Shown: positions 33,527 through 42,297 of the stretch, in pieces
Numbering within the stretch: position 1 is the stretch's first letter
Layout of the letters: each line of letters opens with the position of its first letter
NCBI GenBank assembly: GCA_039805905.1
Contig: JBDIVM010000009.1
Location: 128,521 to 192,520 of the forward strand
Reading direction: 5' to 3'
DNA: 64,000 bases
Source of the DNA: Thermohalobaculum sp039805905
GTDB taxonomy: Bacteria; Pseudomonadota; Alphaproteobacteria; Rhodobacterales; Rhodobacteraceae
The notes under the pieces: generated by a model
What the model was told of the DNA's origin: nothing
Databases searched by the model: none
What the model saw: only the letters and a program-made list of their open reading frames with translations
Position numbers and translations under genes: made by a program

Positions 33527-33970
33527 TCAGTCGGGCAGGCTGCCGGAATGCTCCGGCGGCGCGATGAATTCGGGGTGGTCGGCATCGAAGAAATAGGCGA
33601 TGGCGGAGACGTCGCTTTCGGCGAACACCCAGAAAAACGACAGGCTCCCGCCGTCCTCCGGCGCCGTTGTGTGCTCGGCGCCGCCCGGCACATAGACCGC
33701 GACGCCGGGGGCGAGCGGAAAGTCCCGGCCGTCGATGGTGACGCGCCCCGCCCCCGCCAGCCCGAAATAGACCTCGGCCGGCGCGTGGCGGTGCGGGTGC
33801 AGCCGGCAGCCGGGGGTCAGATCGCAGATGCCGCAAGCGATGCCGCGCGAGGGCGTGCGGTCGGCCGAGACCAGCGTGCGCCAGCTCACCCGGCCGTGGT
33901 GCGGGTCGTCCCAGGCCTCGACCGGCGCGGTCCCGGCTTCGATGCGGAAGGGGGCTTCTTTTGGGTCCAT
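33527..33970 (-). CDS. Cupin-domain protein
   Basis: This 147-aa single-domain cupin has motif 1 as HPHRHAPAEVYFGLAGAGRV (about residues 58-77, with His, His and Glu metal ligands) and motif 2 around VPGGAEHTTAP (about 93-103). It starts at ATG 33970, 19 bp after the end of the FAD/GcvT dehydrogenase gene, so it belongs to the operon. Cupins here could be dioxygenases, isomerases or small lyases such as those that act on methylated sulfur compounds. The sequence does not decide. The stretch 33472-33526 between it and the chimeric gene holds nothing else. Confidence 0.8.
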   Translation of the reverse strand: MDPKEAPFRIEAGTAPVEAWDDPHHGRVSWRTLVSADRTPSRGIACGICDLTPGCRLHPHRHAPAEVYFGLAGAGRVTIDGRDFPLAPGVAVYVPGGAEHTTAPEDGGSLSFFWVFAESDVSAIAYFFDADHPEFIAPPEHSGSLPD

Positions 33971-33989
33971 TGCGGAGCTCCGGCCGGGG

Positions 33990-36458
33990 TTACATCCTGA
34001 CCCGCTTGGCGGCGGGGTCATACATCGGCGCGAGGCTCGCCTCGGCGGCATGGCGCCGGCCCGCAACCTCGATCTCGTAGGCCGAGCCCAACACATCGGC
34101 CGCGCTCTGCCCCTCGCAGGGCACATAGCCGAGCCCGATGGCGCCACCGAGATGGTGACCGTAATTTCCCGAGGTGACGGTGCCGACGAACCGGCCGTCG
34201 CGCAGCACCGGCTCGTTGTGGAACAGCAAGGGCTCCGGGTCCGTTAGCCGGAACTGCACCATGCGGCGCTTCAGCCCCTCCTGCTTGCGCCCGAGCACCG
34301 CATCGCGGCCGAGGAAATCACCGAACTTCGACGGCGCCTTGTCCAGCTTCACCGCGAAGCCGAGTCCGGCTTCAAGCACATGGTCCTCGTCGGTGATGTC
34401 GTGGCCGAAATGGCGGAAGGCCTTCTCGATCCGGCAGCTGTCCAGCACATGCAGCCCGCAGAGCTTCAGCCCGTGCGGGCGGCCCGCCTCCTCGATCGCC
34501 TCGAAGATGTGCGCCGCCATCTCGGTCGGCGCATAGATTTCCCAGCCGAGCTCTCCCACATACGAGACCCGGTGCAGCCGCGCGAGCCCCATGCCGATCT
34601 CGGCCTCTTGCATCGTGCCGAAGGGGAAGGCGTCATTGGCGAGGGATGAGCCGGTGACCGGCTGCAGCACGTCGCGCGCCTTCGGCCCCATCACCACGAT
34701 CACCGCCTCGGCCGAGGTGACGTCGGTCACCACGCAATGCGCCTCGTCCGGTACATGGCGGCGGATCCAGCCGAGGTCGCGCTGCAGGTTCGCGCCCGCC
34801 GTCACCACCAGGAACGCGCCCTCGGAGAGCCGCGTCACGGTCACGTCGGCCTCGATGCCGCCCTTCTGGTTCAGGAACTGGGTGTAGACGATGCGGCCCG
34901 GCTCGACTGCCACGTCGTTGCCGCAGATGCGCTGCAGCACGTCGGCCGCGTCGCGCCCCTCGACCCGGATCTTGCCGAACGAGCTCATGTCGAAGAGCCC
35001 GACGCCGTTGCGCACCGCGTGATGCTCGCGGGCGGCGTTGCCGAACCAGTTCTGCCGCTTCCACGAGTAGCGGTATTCGCGCTCCTGCCCTTCGTCGGCG
35101 AACCAGTTGGCCCGCTCCCATCCCGCTGCCTCGCCGAAGACGGCGCCGCGCGCCTTCAGGTGCTCGTGCAGGGCCGAGCGGCGGATGCCGCGCGAGGTCA
35201 CCGGCTGGCGGTAGGGGAAGTGGTCGGCATAGAGCAGCCCGAGCGATTCCGAGACCCGCTCGCGCAGATAGGCGCGGTTCTTCTGGAACGGCTGCATGCG
35301 GCGGATGTCCACGTCCCACATGTCGAAGGGCGGCGCGCCGTCCTCCATCCACTGCGCGAGCGCCCAGCCGGCACCGCCGGCCGACTGGATGCCGATCGAG
35401 TTGAAGCCGCAGGCGAGGAAGAAGCCGCTGAGCTCCGGTGACTCGCCCAGGTGATAGCGCACGTCGGGGGTAAAGCTCTCGGGCCCGTTGAAGAAGGTGT
35501 GGATGCCGGCATCGGCCAGCATCGGCATGCGCCTGATGCCCATTTCCAGGATCGGCTCGAAATGCTCGATGTCCTCGGGCAGCTGGTCGAAACAGAAGCT
35601 CTCGGGGATCCGGGCGCCGGGCGCCGGCCAGGGCTTCGACTTCGGCTCGAAGGCGCCCAGCATCATCTTGCCGGCGTCCTCCTTGTAATAGGCGCATTCG
35701 TCCGGCACGCGCAGCACCGGGAGCCGGCCCAGCCCCTCGATCGGCTCGGTGACGATGTAGAAGTGCTCGCAGGCATGGAGCGGCGCGCCGACGCCCGCCA
35801 TCGCCCCGACCTCGCGGCCCCACATGCCGGCGCAGTTGACCACCATCGCGGCCTCGATCCGGCCCCGCTCGGCGCCGCGCTCCCACGAGACGCCGCTGAC
35901 CCGGCCGCCCTGGCGTTGGATGGCGGTGACATTGACGCCTTCCTCGATCCGGGCGCCGCGCTGCCGGGCGCCCTTGGCCAGCGCCAGCGCCACGTTGGCC
36001 GGGTCGCCCTGCCCGTCCTTCGGCAGGAAGATCGCCCCCACCACGTCGTCGGTCCTAACATGCGGGTAGCGGTTCCTGACCTCGGCGGGGCTGATCTCCT
36101 CGACATCCACCCCGAAGGCCCGCGCCATCGAAGCGCCGCGGTAGATCTCCTCCCGGCGCTCTGCGGTCAGTGCCAGGCTGATCGAGCCGTTCTGCCGGAT
36201 CCCCGTCGCGACCCCGGTCTCGGCCTCGAGGCTGGCGTAGAGATCCGCGGAGTATTTCGCGAGCCGGGTCAGGTTGTGAGTGGCGCGAAGCTGGCCGATC
36301 AGCCCCGCCGCATGCCAGGTCGTGCCCGAGGTCAGCTGTTTGCGCTCCAGCAGAACCACATCGGTCCAGCCGAGCTTGGTCAGGTGATAGGCAACCGAAC
36401 AGCCGACGACGCCGCCGCCGATGATTACCGCGCGGGCATGGGTGGGAATGTCAGCCAT
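33990..36458 (-). CDS. FAD-dependent dimethylglycine/sarcosine dehydrogenase-like protein (DAO + GcvT), copy 2
   Basis: This 822-aa protein has an N-terminal FAD-binding DAO domain (VIIGGGVVGC at 11-20 and SGTTWHAAG at 44-52, where His49 matches the residue that carries covalent FAD in dimethylglycine dehydrogenase). It is followed by an aminomethyltransferase (GcvT) fold from about residue 430 that binds tetrahydrofolate and captures formaldehyde as methylene-THF. It oxidatively removes an N-methyl group from a secondary or tertiary amine. ATG at 36458 overlaps the homocysteine methyltransferase-like gene by 8 bp. The paralogue at 37371-39809 has the same architecture but differs widely, so the two probably handle successive demethylations. 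Confidence 0.88.
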   Translation of the reverse strand: MADIPTHARAVIIGGGVVGCSVAYHLTKLGWTDVVLLERKQLTSGTTWHAAGLIGQLRATHNLTRLAKYSADLYASLEAETGVATGIRQNGSISLALTAERREEIYRGASMARAFGVDVEEISPAEVRNRYPHVRTDDVVGAIFLPKDGQGDPANVALALAKGARQRGARIEEGVNVTAIQRQGGRVSGVSWERGAERGRIEAAMVVNCAGMWGREVGAMAGVGAPLHACEHFYIVTEPIEGLGRLPVLRVPDECAYYKEDAGKMMLGAFEPKSKPWPAPGARIPESFCFDQLPEDIEHFEPILEMGIRRMPMLADAGIHTFFNGPESFTPDVRYHLGESPELSGFFLACGFNSIGIQSAGGAGWALAQWMEDGAPPFDMWDVDIRRMQPFQKNRAYLRERVSESLGLLYADHFPYRQPVTSRGIRRSALHEHLKARGAVFGEAAGWERANWFADEGQEREYRYSWKRQNWFGNAAREHHAVRNGVGLFDMSSFGKIRVEGRDAADVLQRICGNDVAVEPGRIVYTQFLNQKGGIEADVTVTRLSEGAFLVVTAGANLQRDLGWIRRHVPDEAHCVVTDVTSAEAVIVVMGPKARDVLQPVTGSSLANDAFPFGTMQEAEIGMGLARLHRVSYVGELGWEIYAPTEMAAHIFEAIEEAGRPHGLKLCGLHVLDSCRIEKAFRHFGHDITDEDHVLEAGLGFAVKLDKAPSKFGDFLGRDAVLGRKQEGLKRRMVQFRLTDPEPLLFHNEPVLRDGRFVGTVTSGNYGHHLGGAIGLGYVPCEGQSAADVLGSAYEIEVAGRRHAAEASLAPMYDPAAKRVRM

Positions 36459-37374
36459 CGAGTCCTCCGGTGATCGCGTGACCCGCGGCCTTGAGCCGCC
36501 GGGCAAGCTCGGTGATATGGGCGGGGCCGACCTCGCAGCAGCCCCCCACGATGGCGGCGCCCTGCCCGACCCAGCGCATGGCGTGATCCGCATAGGCCGC
36601 CGGGCCGAGATCCGTGCGCCTGCCCAGCATGTCGACGGTGACGCCCAGCTTGAATTCCTTCGGGATGGGCGTGAAGCCGTTGGCGTAGCCCCCGGTGCGG
36701 CGCCCGGTCGCGACCAGTTCGGGCATCGCCGCGGTCACTGTCTCGGGCGGGCAGCAGTTCACCAGGATCGCCGCGACCGGCAGCCCGTCGAGCGCCGCCA
36801 CGGCCTCGGCGATGGTCTCGCCAGACCGCAGCCGGGCGGTTCCGTCAGGCTCGAGCGTCTCGGAGAGCGTCCACGAGACCCAGACCGGCCTGCCGGTCTC
36901 GGCGGCGGCGGTCGCGGCCATGCGGGCCTCGCTCGCCTTCGACATCGTCTCGCAGAGGAAGAGGTCGACATGCTCCGCCTCGACCGCCGCGATCTGCCGG
37001 TACTCGGCCAGGAGCGTCGCGTCATCCGGCAGAAGCTCCGGGTGGTACGAGCCGACCAGCGGCGGCAGGCACCCCGCCACATCGGCCGCGATGCCGGTCT
37101 CGTCGATCGCCGCGCGCACCAGGTCGAGCGCCTTGCGCTGCAGCGGCTCGAACATCTCGGACATGCCGAACCGGGCGAAGCGGCCCGGCGTGGTGGCGTA
37201 GGTGTTGAGCGTCAGCACCTTCGCCCCCGCGCGCAGGTAATCGGCGTGGACCGCCTGCACAATCTCGGGCTCGTGGATCATCACATGCGCCGACCACTGC
37301 GGATGGGCCGGCCGCGACGAGCGGCGGATCAGCTCCTGCCCCATGCCGCCGTCGAGGAGGGTGATCCGGCTCAT
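36451..37374 (-). CDS. Homocysteine S-methyltransferase-family protein (BHMT-like)
   Basis: This 307-aa zinc-dependent methyltransferase begins RITLLDGGMGQELIRR. It holds the zinc ligands expected for the family: Cys207/208 in VNCCPPE and Cys279-Cys280 in VGGCCEVGP. Relatives move a methyl group from glycine betaine, dimethylsulfonio compounds or S-methylmethionine to homocysteine. Lying between two dimethylglycine-dehydrogenase-like genes, it most simply performs the first demethylation of a betaine, giving methionine and a dimethylated amine for the next enzyme. ATG at 37374 overlaps the upstream stop (ATGA). The longer open frame upstream is antisense noise. Confidence 0.85.
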   Translation of the reverse strand: MSRITLLDGGMGQELIRRSSRPAHPQWSAHVMIHEPEIVQAVHADYLRAGAKVLTLNTYATTPGRFARFGMSEMFEPLQRKALDLVRAAIDETGIAADVAGCLPPLVGSYHPELLPDDATLLAEYRQIAAVEAEHVDLFLCETMSKASEARMAATAAAETGRPVWVSWTLSETLEPDGTARLRSGETIAEAVAALDGLPVAAILVNCCPPETVTAAMPELVATGRRTGGYANGFTPIPKEFKLGVTVDMLGRRTDLGPAAYADHAMRWVGQGAAIVGGCCEVGPAHITELARRLKAAGHAITGGLDG

Positions 37375-39809
37375 GCCTTCAGCCTCGCGTTCTCCGGGTC
37401 CCAGAGCGGCCGGTCGGGCTGGACGGTCGCCCGGTAACGCTCGCCGTAGATCTCCACCTCGAGCCCGGTGCCGGGCGCGGTGCAGTCGGCGCGCAGCATC
37501 CCCAGGGCGACGGACTTGCCGACGCGGTAGCCCCAGGCGCCGGAGGTGGTCTCGCCCACTACCTGCCCGTCCTTCCAGAGGGTCGACATGTAGGGCGCGT
37601 CGCACGCGCCCGCCTCGACGATCAACATCGCGAAGCGCTTCCCGACGCCGCGCTGCTTCTCGGCCATGAGCGCCGCCTTGCCGGGGAAGTCCTGCGGCTT
37701 GTCGAGCTTCACGAAGCGATCGAGCCCACCCTGGAGCAGCGTGTAGTCGGTGGAGAGATCGCCCTTCCACGCGCGGTAGCCCTTCTCGATGCGCAAGCTG
37801 TCCAGCGCGAACATGCCGAAGGGCTTGGCCCCCGCGGCTAGGATCGCGTCGTAGATCGCCGGAATCTCGGCGTTGGCCGCATGGACCTCCCAGCCGAGCT
37901 CGCCGGCGAAGCTCACGCGCGCCAGCGCCGCCGGGCGTCCGGCAACCCGCGCCGTCTGGTGGCTGAGCCAGGGCAGCGTCAGGTCGGCATCGCTCAGCCG
38001 GGCAAAGAGCTCCCGCGCCTTCGGCCCGGTGACGATCAGGGTCGAGTATTCGTCGCTGTGGTCGGTGAGGCGGATCGCGCCGCCTTCCGGCAGGTGCCGC
38101 TCCAGCCATTCGCGGTCGTGCTGGCGCGCGGTCGCGGCGGTGATCAGGGTGAAGCGGTCGTCGCCGTGGCACAGCACCGACATCTCGGTCATGATCCGGC
38201 CGCGATGGTCCGGGAAGTAGGCGAGGCTAACCCGGCCCGGCTTCGGCAGCCCGCCCGCGATCAGGCCCAGGAGCCAGTCGGCCGCGCGCGCGCCCGAGAT
38301 GTCGAAGCGCGAGAAGCCCGGCAGGTCGAGCACGCCAACCGCGTCGCGCACGGCCTCGCATTCCTCGCGGATGCGCGGTTCCCAGGGGCCGGCGCGGCCC
38401 CAGGTTTCGGTCGCCACTTCCGAGGTGTCGTCGCCCGGCTTGGCGAACCAGTTGGCCCGCTCCCAGCCGCCATAGGCGCCGAACTGGCCGCCGAGTGCCG
38501 CGACCCGGCCATGCACGGGCGAGACCTTGCAGGGCCGCCCCGCCGGCCAGGCATGGCGCGGGAAGTGCATCGCATATTCGTGGCCATAGGTCTCGAGCGC
38601 CTTGGCCAGCGTGTAGCGCTGGTCAGCCCACGGGCCGAAGCGGCGGGGGTCGCAGGACCACATGTCCCATTCGGTGCCGCCCTCCGTCACCCATTCGGCC
38701 AGCACCTTGCCGGCCCCGCCCGCCTGGGCGATGCCGAAGGTGAAGACGCAGGCCTCGAAGGCATCCGGCACGCCGGGCATCGGGCCGATCAGCGGGTTGC
38801 CGTCGGGCGCATAGGGGATCGGCCCGTTGATCACCTTGTTGATCCCGGCCTTCGCCAGGACCGGGATGCGGGCCAGCGCATCCTCGAGATACCACTCCAG
38901 CCGGTCGAGATCGTCCGGGTAGAGTTGGAACGAGAAGTCCTCGGGCATCGGGTCGCCGGGCGTGACCCAGTGCGCCCGGCACCGGCGCTCGTAGGGGCCG
39001 AGGTTGAAGCCGAACTTCTCCTGCCGGAGGTAGTAGGAGCTGTCCACGTCGCGCAGCAGCGGCAGCTTGCGGCCTTCCGACTCGGACCAGGCCTTCACCT
39101 CGGGCACTTCCTCGAAGAGGATGTACTGGTGGCTCATCGCCACCATCGGAATCTCGCGGCCGAACAGCTTGCCGACCTCGCGGGCGCGGTAGCCGGCAGC
39201 GTTGACCACATACTGGCAGCGGATCGCGCCCTGCCCTGTCTCGACCACCCATTCGCCCTTGTCGCGACGCAAACCGGTGACCGGGCAGAAGCGGATGATC
39301 TTCGCCCCATTGTCGCGCGCCCCCTTGGCCAGCGCCTGGGTCAGCTGCGCCGGGTCGATGTCGCCGTCATAGGGGTCGTAGAGCGCGCCCTCGAGGTCGT
39401 GGAGTTCGACGAAGGGATAGCGCTGCTTCAGGTCGCCCGGCCCCATCACGTCGATGTCCATGCCCTGGTAGCGACCCATGCCCTTCACCCGCTCGAACTC
39501 CTGCATCCGCTCGCGGCTGTGGGCGAGGCGCACCGATCCGGTGACATGGTAGTTCATCGGGTAGTCGACCGCCTTCGCCAGCCCGCGATAGAGCTCGGTA
39601 GAGTAGCGCTGCATGTTCATGACCGACCACGCGGCCGAGAAGGTCGGCACGTTCCCGGCCGCATGCCAGGTGGAGCCCGAGGTCAGCTCGTTCTTCTCCA
39701 AGAGCAGGACGTCGGTCCAGCCCTTGAGGCACAGATGATAGAGCGCCGAGCAGCCCACCGCGCCGCCGCCGATGATCACCACGCGGGCCGTTGTCGGGAA
39801 ATCTGCCAT
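37371..39809 (-). CDS. FAD-dependent dimethylglycine/sarcosine dehydrogenase-like protein (DAO + GcvT), copy 1
   Basis: This 812-aa protein has the same DAO plus GcvT design as the gene at 33990: VVIIGGGAVGC at 10-20, SGSTWHAAGN with His49 as candidate covalent-FAD residue, and a C-terminal folate-binding half with WEVHAANAEIP and LDSLRIEKGYRAWKGDLS. The latter segment is typical of GcvT-like demethylases. It is the first structural gene after the XRE-cupin regulator (22 bp gap). ATG at 39807-39809 has GAGGAGAAAGC directly before it. The product would be methylene-THF plus a demethylated amine, with electrons passing to an ETF or oxygen. Confidence 0.88.
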   Translation of the reverse strand: MADFPTTARVVIIGGGAVGCSALYHLCLKGWTDVLLLEKNELTSGSTWHAAGNVPTFSAAWSVMNMQRYSTELYRGLAKAVDYPMNYHVTGSVRLAHSRERMQEFERVKGMGRYQGMDIDVMGPGDLKQRYPFVELHDLEGALYDPYDGDIDPAQLTQALAKGARDNGAKIIRFCPVTGLRRDKGEWVVETGQGAIRCQYVVNAAGYRAREVGKLFGREIPMVAMSHQYILFEEVPEVKAWSESEGRKLPLLRDVDSSYYLRQEKFGFNLGPYERRCRAHWVTPGDPMPEDFSFQLYPDDLDRLEWYLEDALARIPVLAKAGINKVINGPIPYAPDGNPLIGPMPGVPDAFEACVFTFGIAQAGGAGKVLAEWVTEGGTEWDMWSCDPRRFGPWADQRYTLAKALETYGHEYAMHFPRHAWPAGRPCKVSPVHGRVAALGGQFGAYGGWERANWFAKPGDDTSEVATETWGRAGPWEPRIREECEAVRDAVGVLDLPGFSRFDISGARAADWLLGLIAGGLPKPGRVSLAYFPDHRGRIMTEMSVLCHGDDRFTLITAATARQHDREWLERHLPEGGAIRLTDHSDEYSTLIVTGPKARELFARLSDADLTLPWLSHQTARVAGRPAALARVSFAGELGWEVHAANAEIPAIYDAILAAGAKPFGMFALDSLRIEKGYRAWKGDLSTDYTLLQGGLDRFVKLDKPQDFPGKAALMAEKQRGVGKRFAMLIVEAGACDAPYMSTLWKDGQVVGETTSGAWGYRVGKSVALGMLRADCTAPGTGLEVEIYGERYRATVQPDRPLWDPENARLKA

Positions 39810-39831
39810 CGCTTTCTCCTCGGTCGTCGCC

Positions 39832-40434
39832 TCAATAGACCGGCGGCGCAATCACCCAGATCGCGACCGCCGGTTCGGTGCCGGAGTTACGCCAGCGGTA
39901 GCGCTCGCCGCGAAAGCGGAAGCTGTCGCCGGGCTTCAGGTGGAAATGCCGCTCGCCGATCCACATCTCGAGCTCGCCGGCGACCAGGTAGCCGGCCTCC
40001 TCGGTGGGCCGGACCATGTACTCGGTGCGCTCGGCTCCGGGGTCGAACACCGAGCGCAGGATCTCGAACGTGCCGGAAAGGTCGGGAGAGAGAAGTTGCT
40101 CGGTCAGCCCCTCGGCCGCCGAGCCCAGCGAGCGGCGGGCGTTCCGGCGCACCACGTAGCCCCGCTCATGCGCGGGGGCCTCGGCCCGGCCGAAGAACAG
40201 CGACAGCGGCTGGTCCAGCGCCGAGGCGAGGCGGCGGAGATCCGAGATGGTCGGCTCGGCGAGGTCGCGCTCGACCTGACTCAGCCAGCCGACCGAGCGG
40301 CCGACCCTCAGCGCGAGCCCGGCCAGCGTCAGTCCGCGCGCCTTCCGGAGTGCCCGGAGATCGGCGCCGACGCCCCGGGCTCGCTCCGGACCTCCGGGGC
40401 TTTCCGCGGTCGCGATCCGGGCGGTCTCCTGCAT
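39832..40434 (-). CDS. XRE-family regulator with C-terminal cupin (PuuR/SutR-type)
   Basis: This 200-aa regulator has an N-terminal helix-turn-helix (residues 24-80: LRALRKARGLTLAGLALRVGRSVGWLSQVERDLAEP) and a C-terminal cupin (about 125-195) that would bind a small effector. Such proteins commonly control polyamine, betaine and amine catabolism. It is the promoter-proximal gene of the demethylation operon, so it probably regulates the whole unit including itself. ATG at 40434 is the likely start. The frame is open to 40521, which would add 29 residues and run through the inverted repeat at 40488-40512. That repeat is a candidate operator. Confidence 0.82.
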   Translation of the reverse strand: MQETARIATAESPGGPERARGVGADLRALRKARGLTLAGLALRVGRSVGWLSQVERDLAEPTISDLRRLASALDQPLSLFFGRAEAPAHERGYVVRRNARRSLGSAAEGLTEQLLSPDLSGTFEILRSVFDPGAERTEYMVRPTEEAGYLVAGELEMWIGERHFHLKPGDSFRFRGERYRWRNSGTEPAVAIWVIAPPVY

Positions 40435-40487
40435 CCTGTGGCGTCTCCCGACGATTCCCCGGCCGGCAGTCTCCGGGTGCCGTTCGC

Positions 40488-40512
40488 GTGAAAATTTCGC
40501 TGGATTTTTCAC
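40488..40512. promoter_or_regulatory. Candidate operator: perfect 7-bp inverted repeat upstream of the XRE-cupin gene
   Basis: GTGAAAA (40488-40494) and TTTTCAC (40506-40512) are exact inverted arms around an 11-base centre in an otherwise GC-rich region. It lies 54 bp upstream of the chosen start of the regulator and in the divergent region before the small membrane-protein gene. Its size and place fit autoregulation by the XRE-cupin dimer. Confidence 0.5.
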
Positions 40513-40645
40513 CGACGTCATGCCCGAAAGCGCCGTGATCGGCGCCGGAGATGTCGTTTTTGCCCCATCGAGCGCCCGCGCGGCGAAGCTGCCGGCGCCG
40601 CGGCGCGGCGCTTACATCACCGGCGCTCCTGGGCTAGGAGGGGGG

Positions 40646-40978
40646 ATGCACGCACTCTGGAAGGCGCCCGTCGCCTGGTTCGTCCTCTTCAACCTGATCG
40701 CCGTCCCGTTCATCGGGCGGGCGCTCTGGATGGTCATGTTCCGGCTCAACGCCGCCGATGCCCAGCTTGCCGCCGTTGCCGTGTCCCTCGCAGGCGCGCT
40801 CGGCATCCTGGCGGCGAATGCGATCCTGACCGCGCAGGCAACCCGGGCGGGGCTGCCGCACAAGGGCCGGATGGCGATGTGGCTGGTCACCGGCGGAACC
40901 TTCGCGGTGACGGTCGGATTCGGCGTCTTCTCGCCGATCGAACTGGTGCTGGGGCTGCTGCGCATGGCGGCGGGCTGA
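40646..40978 (+). CDS. Small membrane protein of unknown function
   Basis: This 110-aa protein has three hydrophobic segments (about residues 8-28, 41-60 and 76-105) and no motif I recognise. The start is ATG at 40646 with GGAGGGGGG immediately before it. The open frame upstream (from 40520) is rejected because it lacks a ribosome site and a hydrophobic start. It is divergent from the XRE-cupin regulator and converges on the trans-sulfuration enzyme gene with 10 bp between stops. An inner-membrane location is predicted. Function unknown. Confidence 0.65.
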   Translation: MHALWKAPVAWFVLFNLIAVPFIGRALWMVMFRLNAADAQLAAVAVSLAGALGILAANAILTAQATRAGLPHKGRMAMWLVTGGTFAVTVGFGVFSPIELVLGLLRMAAG

Positions 40979-40988
40979 GGCACCCGCC

Positions 40989-42206
40989 TTACAGTACGGC
41001 GTCGAGGTCGCGGATCAGATCGTCCGCGTCCTCGAGCCCGACCGAGAGCCGGAAGATGCCGGGCCCCGCCCACTCGCGGTAGGCGCCGGCCTGCGCGCCT
41101 TCGAGACGGAACGAGTTCCGGATCATCGCCTCGGTCGGCATCCAGCAGACGAGGCTCCGGTGGTGCCCGAGCGACACCGCGAAATGGATGATGCCGAGCT
41201 TCGCGCCCATTCGTTCGGCCGCCGCCAGCCCGTCCGCCTCCGAGCCCTTGAGCTGGAACGACATCATGCCGGAGAAGTTCTTCATCTGGCGGCGCGCCAG
41301 CTCGTGCTGCGGGTGGCTCTGGAGCCCGGGATAGTTGACCCGCGCCACGCGGGGGTCGGCGTCGAGCCAGCGCGCGACCGCCAGCGCCGTTTCCTCATGC
41401 GCCTTCATCCTCAGCGGCAGGGTGGCCGCGCCGCGGGCGATGAGCCAGGCGTTGAAGGGGCTCATCACGCCGCCATAATGCACGATCGCCTCCGAGACCA
41501 GCGGCCGGATCAGCTCGGCCCTGCCGCAGACGATGCCCCCGACCGCGTCGCCGTGGCCGCCGATATATTTCGTCGCCGAGTGCATCACGTAGTCCGCCCC
41601 CAGTGCCAGCGGGTTGCAGCCGACCGGGCTCGCGAAGGTGTTGTCGACCGCGAGCCGGGCGCCGGCCGCATGGGCGATCTTCGCCGCCGCCGCGATGTCG
41701 GTCAGGCGCAGCAGCGGGTTGCAGGGCGTGTCGATGAAGACGAGCCTCGTATCGCTCCGCATCGCCGCTTCCAATGCGCCGAGGTCCGAGGTGTCGACCT
41801 TGGTAACCGCGATCCCCATCCGGGGCAGCGTGTCGCGGGTGAGCTCGGCGATGCCGGCATAGGCGACATCCGAGAGCACCAGGTGGTCGCCCTGCGAGAG
41901 CCCGGCGAACAGGATGGCACTCGCCGCCGCCATGCCCGAGGCGAAGGCGCTGGCGGCCTCGGCGCCCTCCAGCGCCGCCACCTTCTGCTCGAGCTGGCGC
42001 ACGGTCGGGTTGGCCCAGCGGGTGTAGACGTATGGGCTCTCCTCGGTCAGCTCGTAGGCCGAGAACCCCTCGGGCTTCTCGGTCACATAGGTCGAGGACA
42101 TGACGATGTTCGGGCTCGAGGCCCCGGTGGCCGGATCGGGCCGCTCGCCGGCATGGATCGCCAGGGTCCGGGGGCCGACCGCCCCTATGTCGAGATTGTG
42201 CGCCAT
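40989..42206 (-). CDS. Trans-sulfuration PLP enzyme (methionine gamma-lyase / cystathionine gamma-synthase family)
   Basis: This 405-aa Cys/Met-metabolism PLP enzyme has Tyr60 in YVYTRWANPT, the PLP-lysine Lys213 in HSATKYIGGHGD, VDNTFASP near 188-195 and the C-terminal RLSVGLEDADDLI. Members cleave or form C-S bonds: methionine gamma-lyase, cystathionine gamma-synthase, O-acetylhomoserine sulfhydrylase. No residue seen here settles which. Its place beyond the betaine/methionine methyl-transfer operon makes methionine gamma-lyase attractive: it would drain the methionine formed by the BHMT-like enzyme to methanethiol and 2-oxobutyrate. ATG at 42206 is preceded by GGCAGGC. Convergent with the membrane-protein gene. 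Confidence 0.85.
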   Translation of the reverse strand: MAHNLDIGAVGPRTLAIHAGERPDPATGASSPNIVMSSTYVTEKPEGFSAYELTEESPYVYTRWANPTVRQLEQKVAALEGAEAASAFASGMAAASAILFAGLSQGDHLVLSDVAYAGIAELTRDTLPRMGIAVTKVDTSDLGALEAAMRSDTRLVFIDTPCNPLLRLTDIAAAAKIAHAAGARLAVDNTFASPVGCNPLALGADYVMHSATKYIGGHGDAVGGIVCGRAELIRPLVSEAIVHYGGVMSPFNAWLIARGAATLPLRMKAHEETALAVARWLDADPRVARVNYPGLQSHPQHELARRQMKNFSGMMSFQLKGSEADGLAAAERMGAKLGIIHFAVSLGHHRSLVCWMPTEAMIRNSFRLEGAQAGAYREWAGPGIFRLSVGLEDADDLIRDLDAVL

Positions 42207-42297
42207 GCCTGCCTCCGTGTCTCCGACTCGGGAGGCCGAGCCTGACGGGATCGGCGCCGGCGTCAAGGGCACCCGGGTGCGGCGGACCGCAGCGGCG

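Noticed and set aside
33472..33693. Upstream extension of the chimeric gene (74 extra codons)
   Set aside because: It is antisense-like, overlaps the cupin gene out of frame and lacks homology to MttB. ATG at 33471 gives the MttB-type N-terminus.
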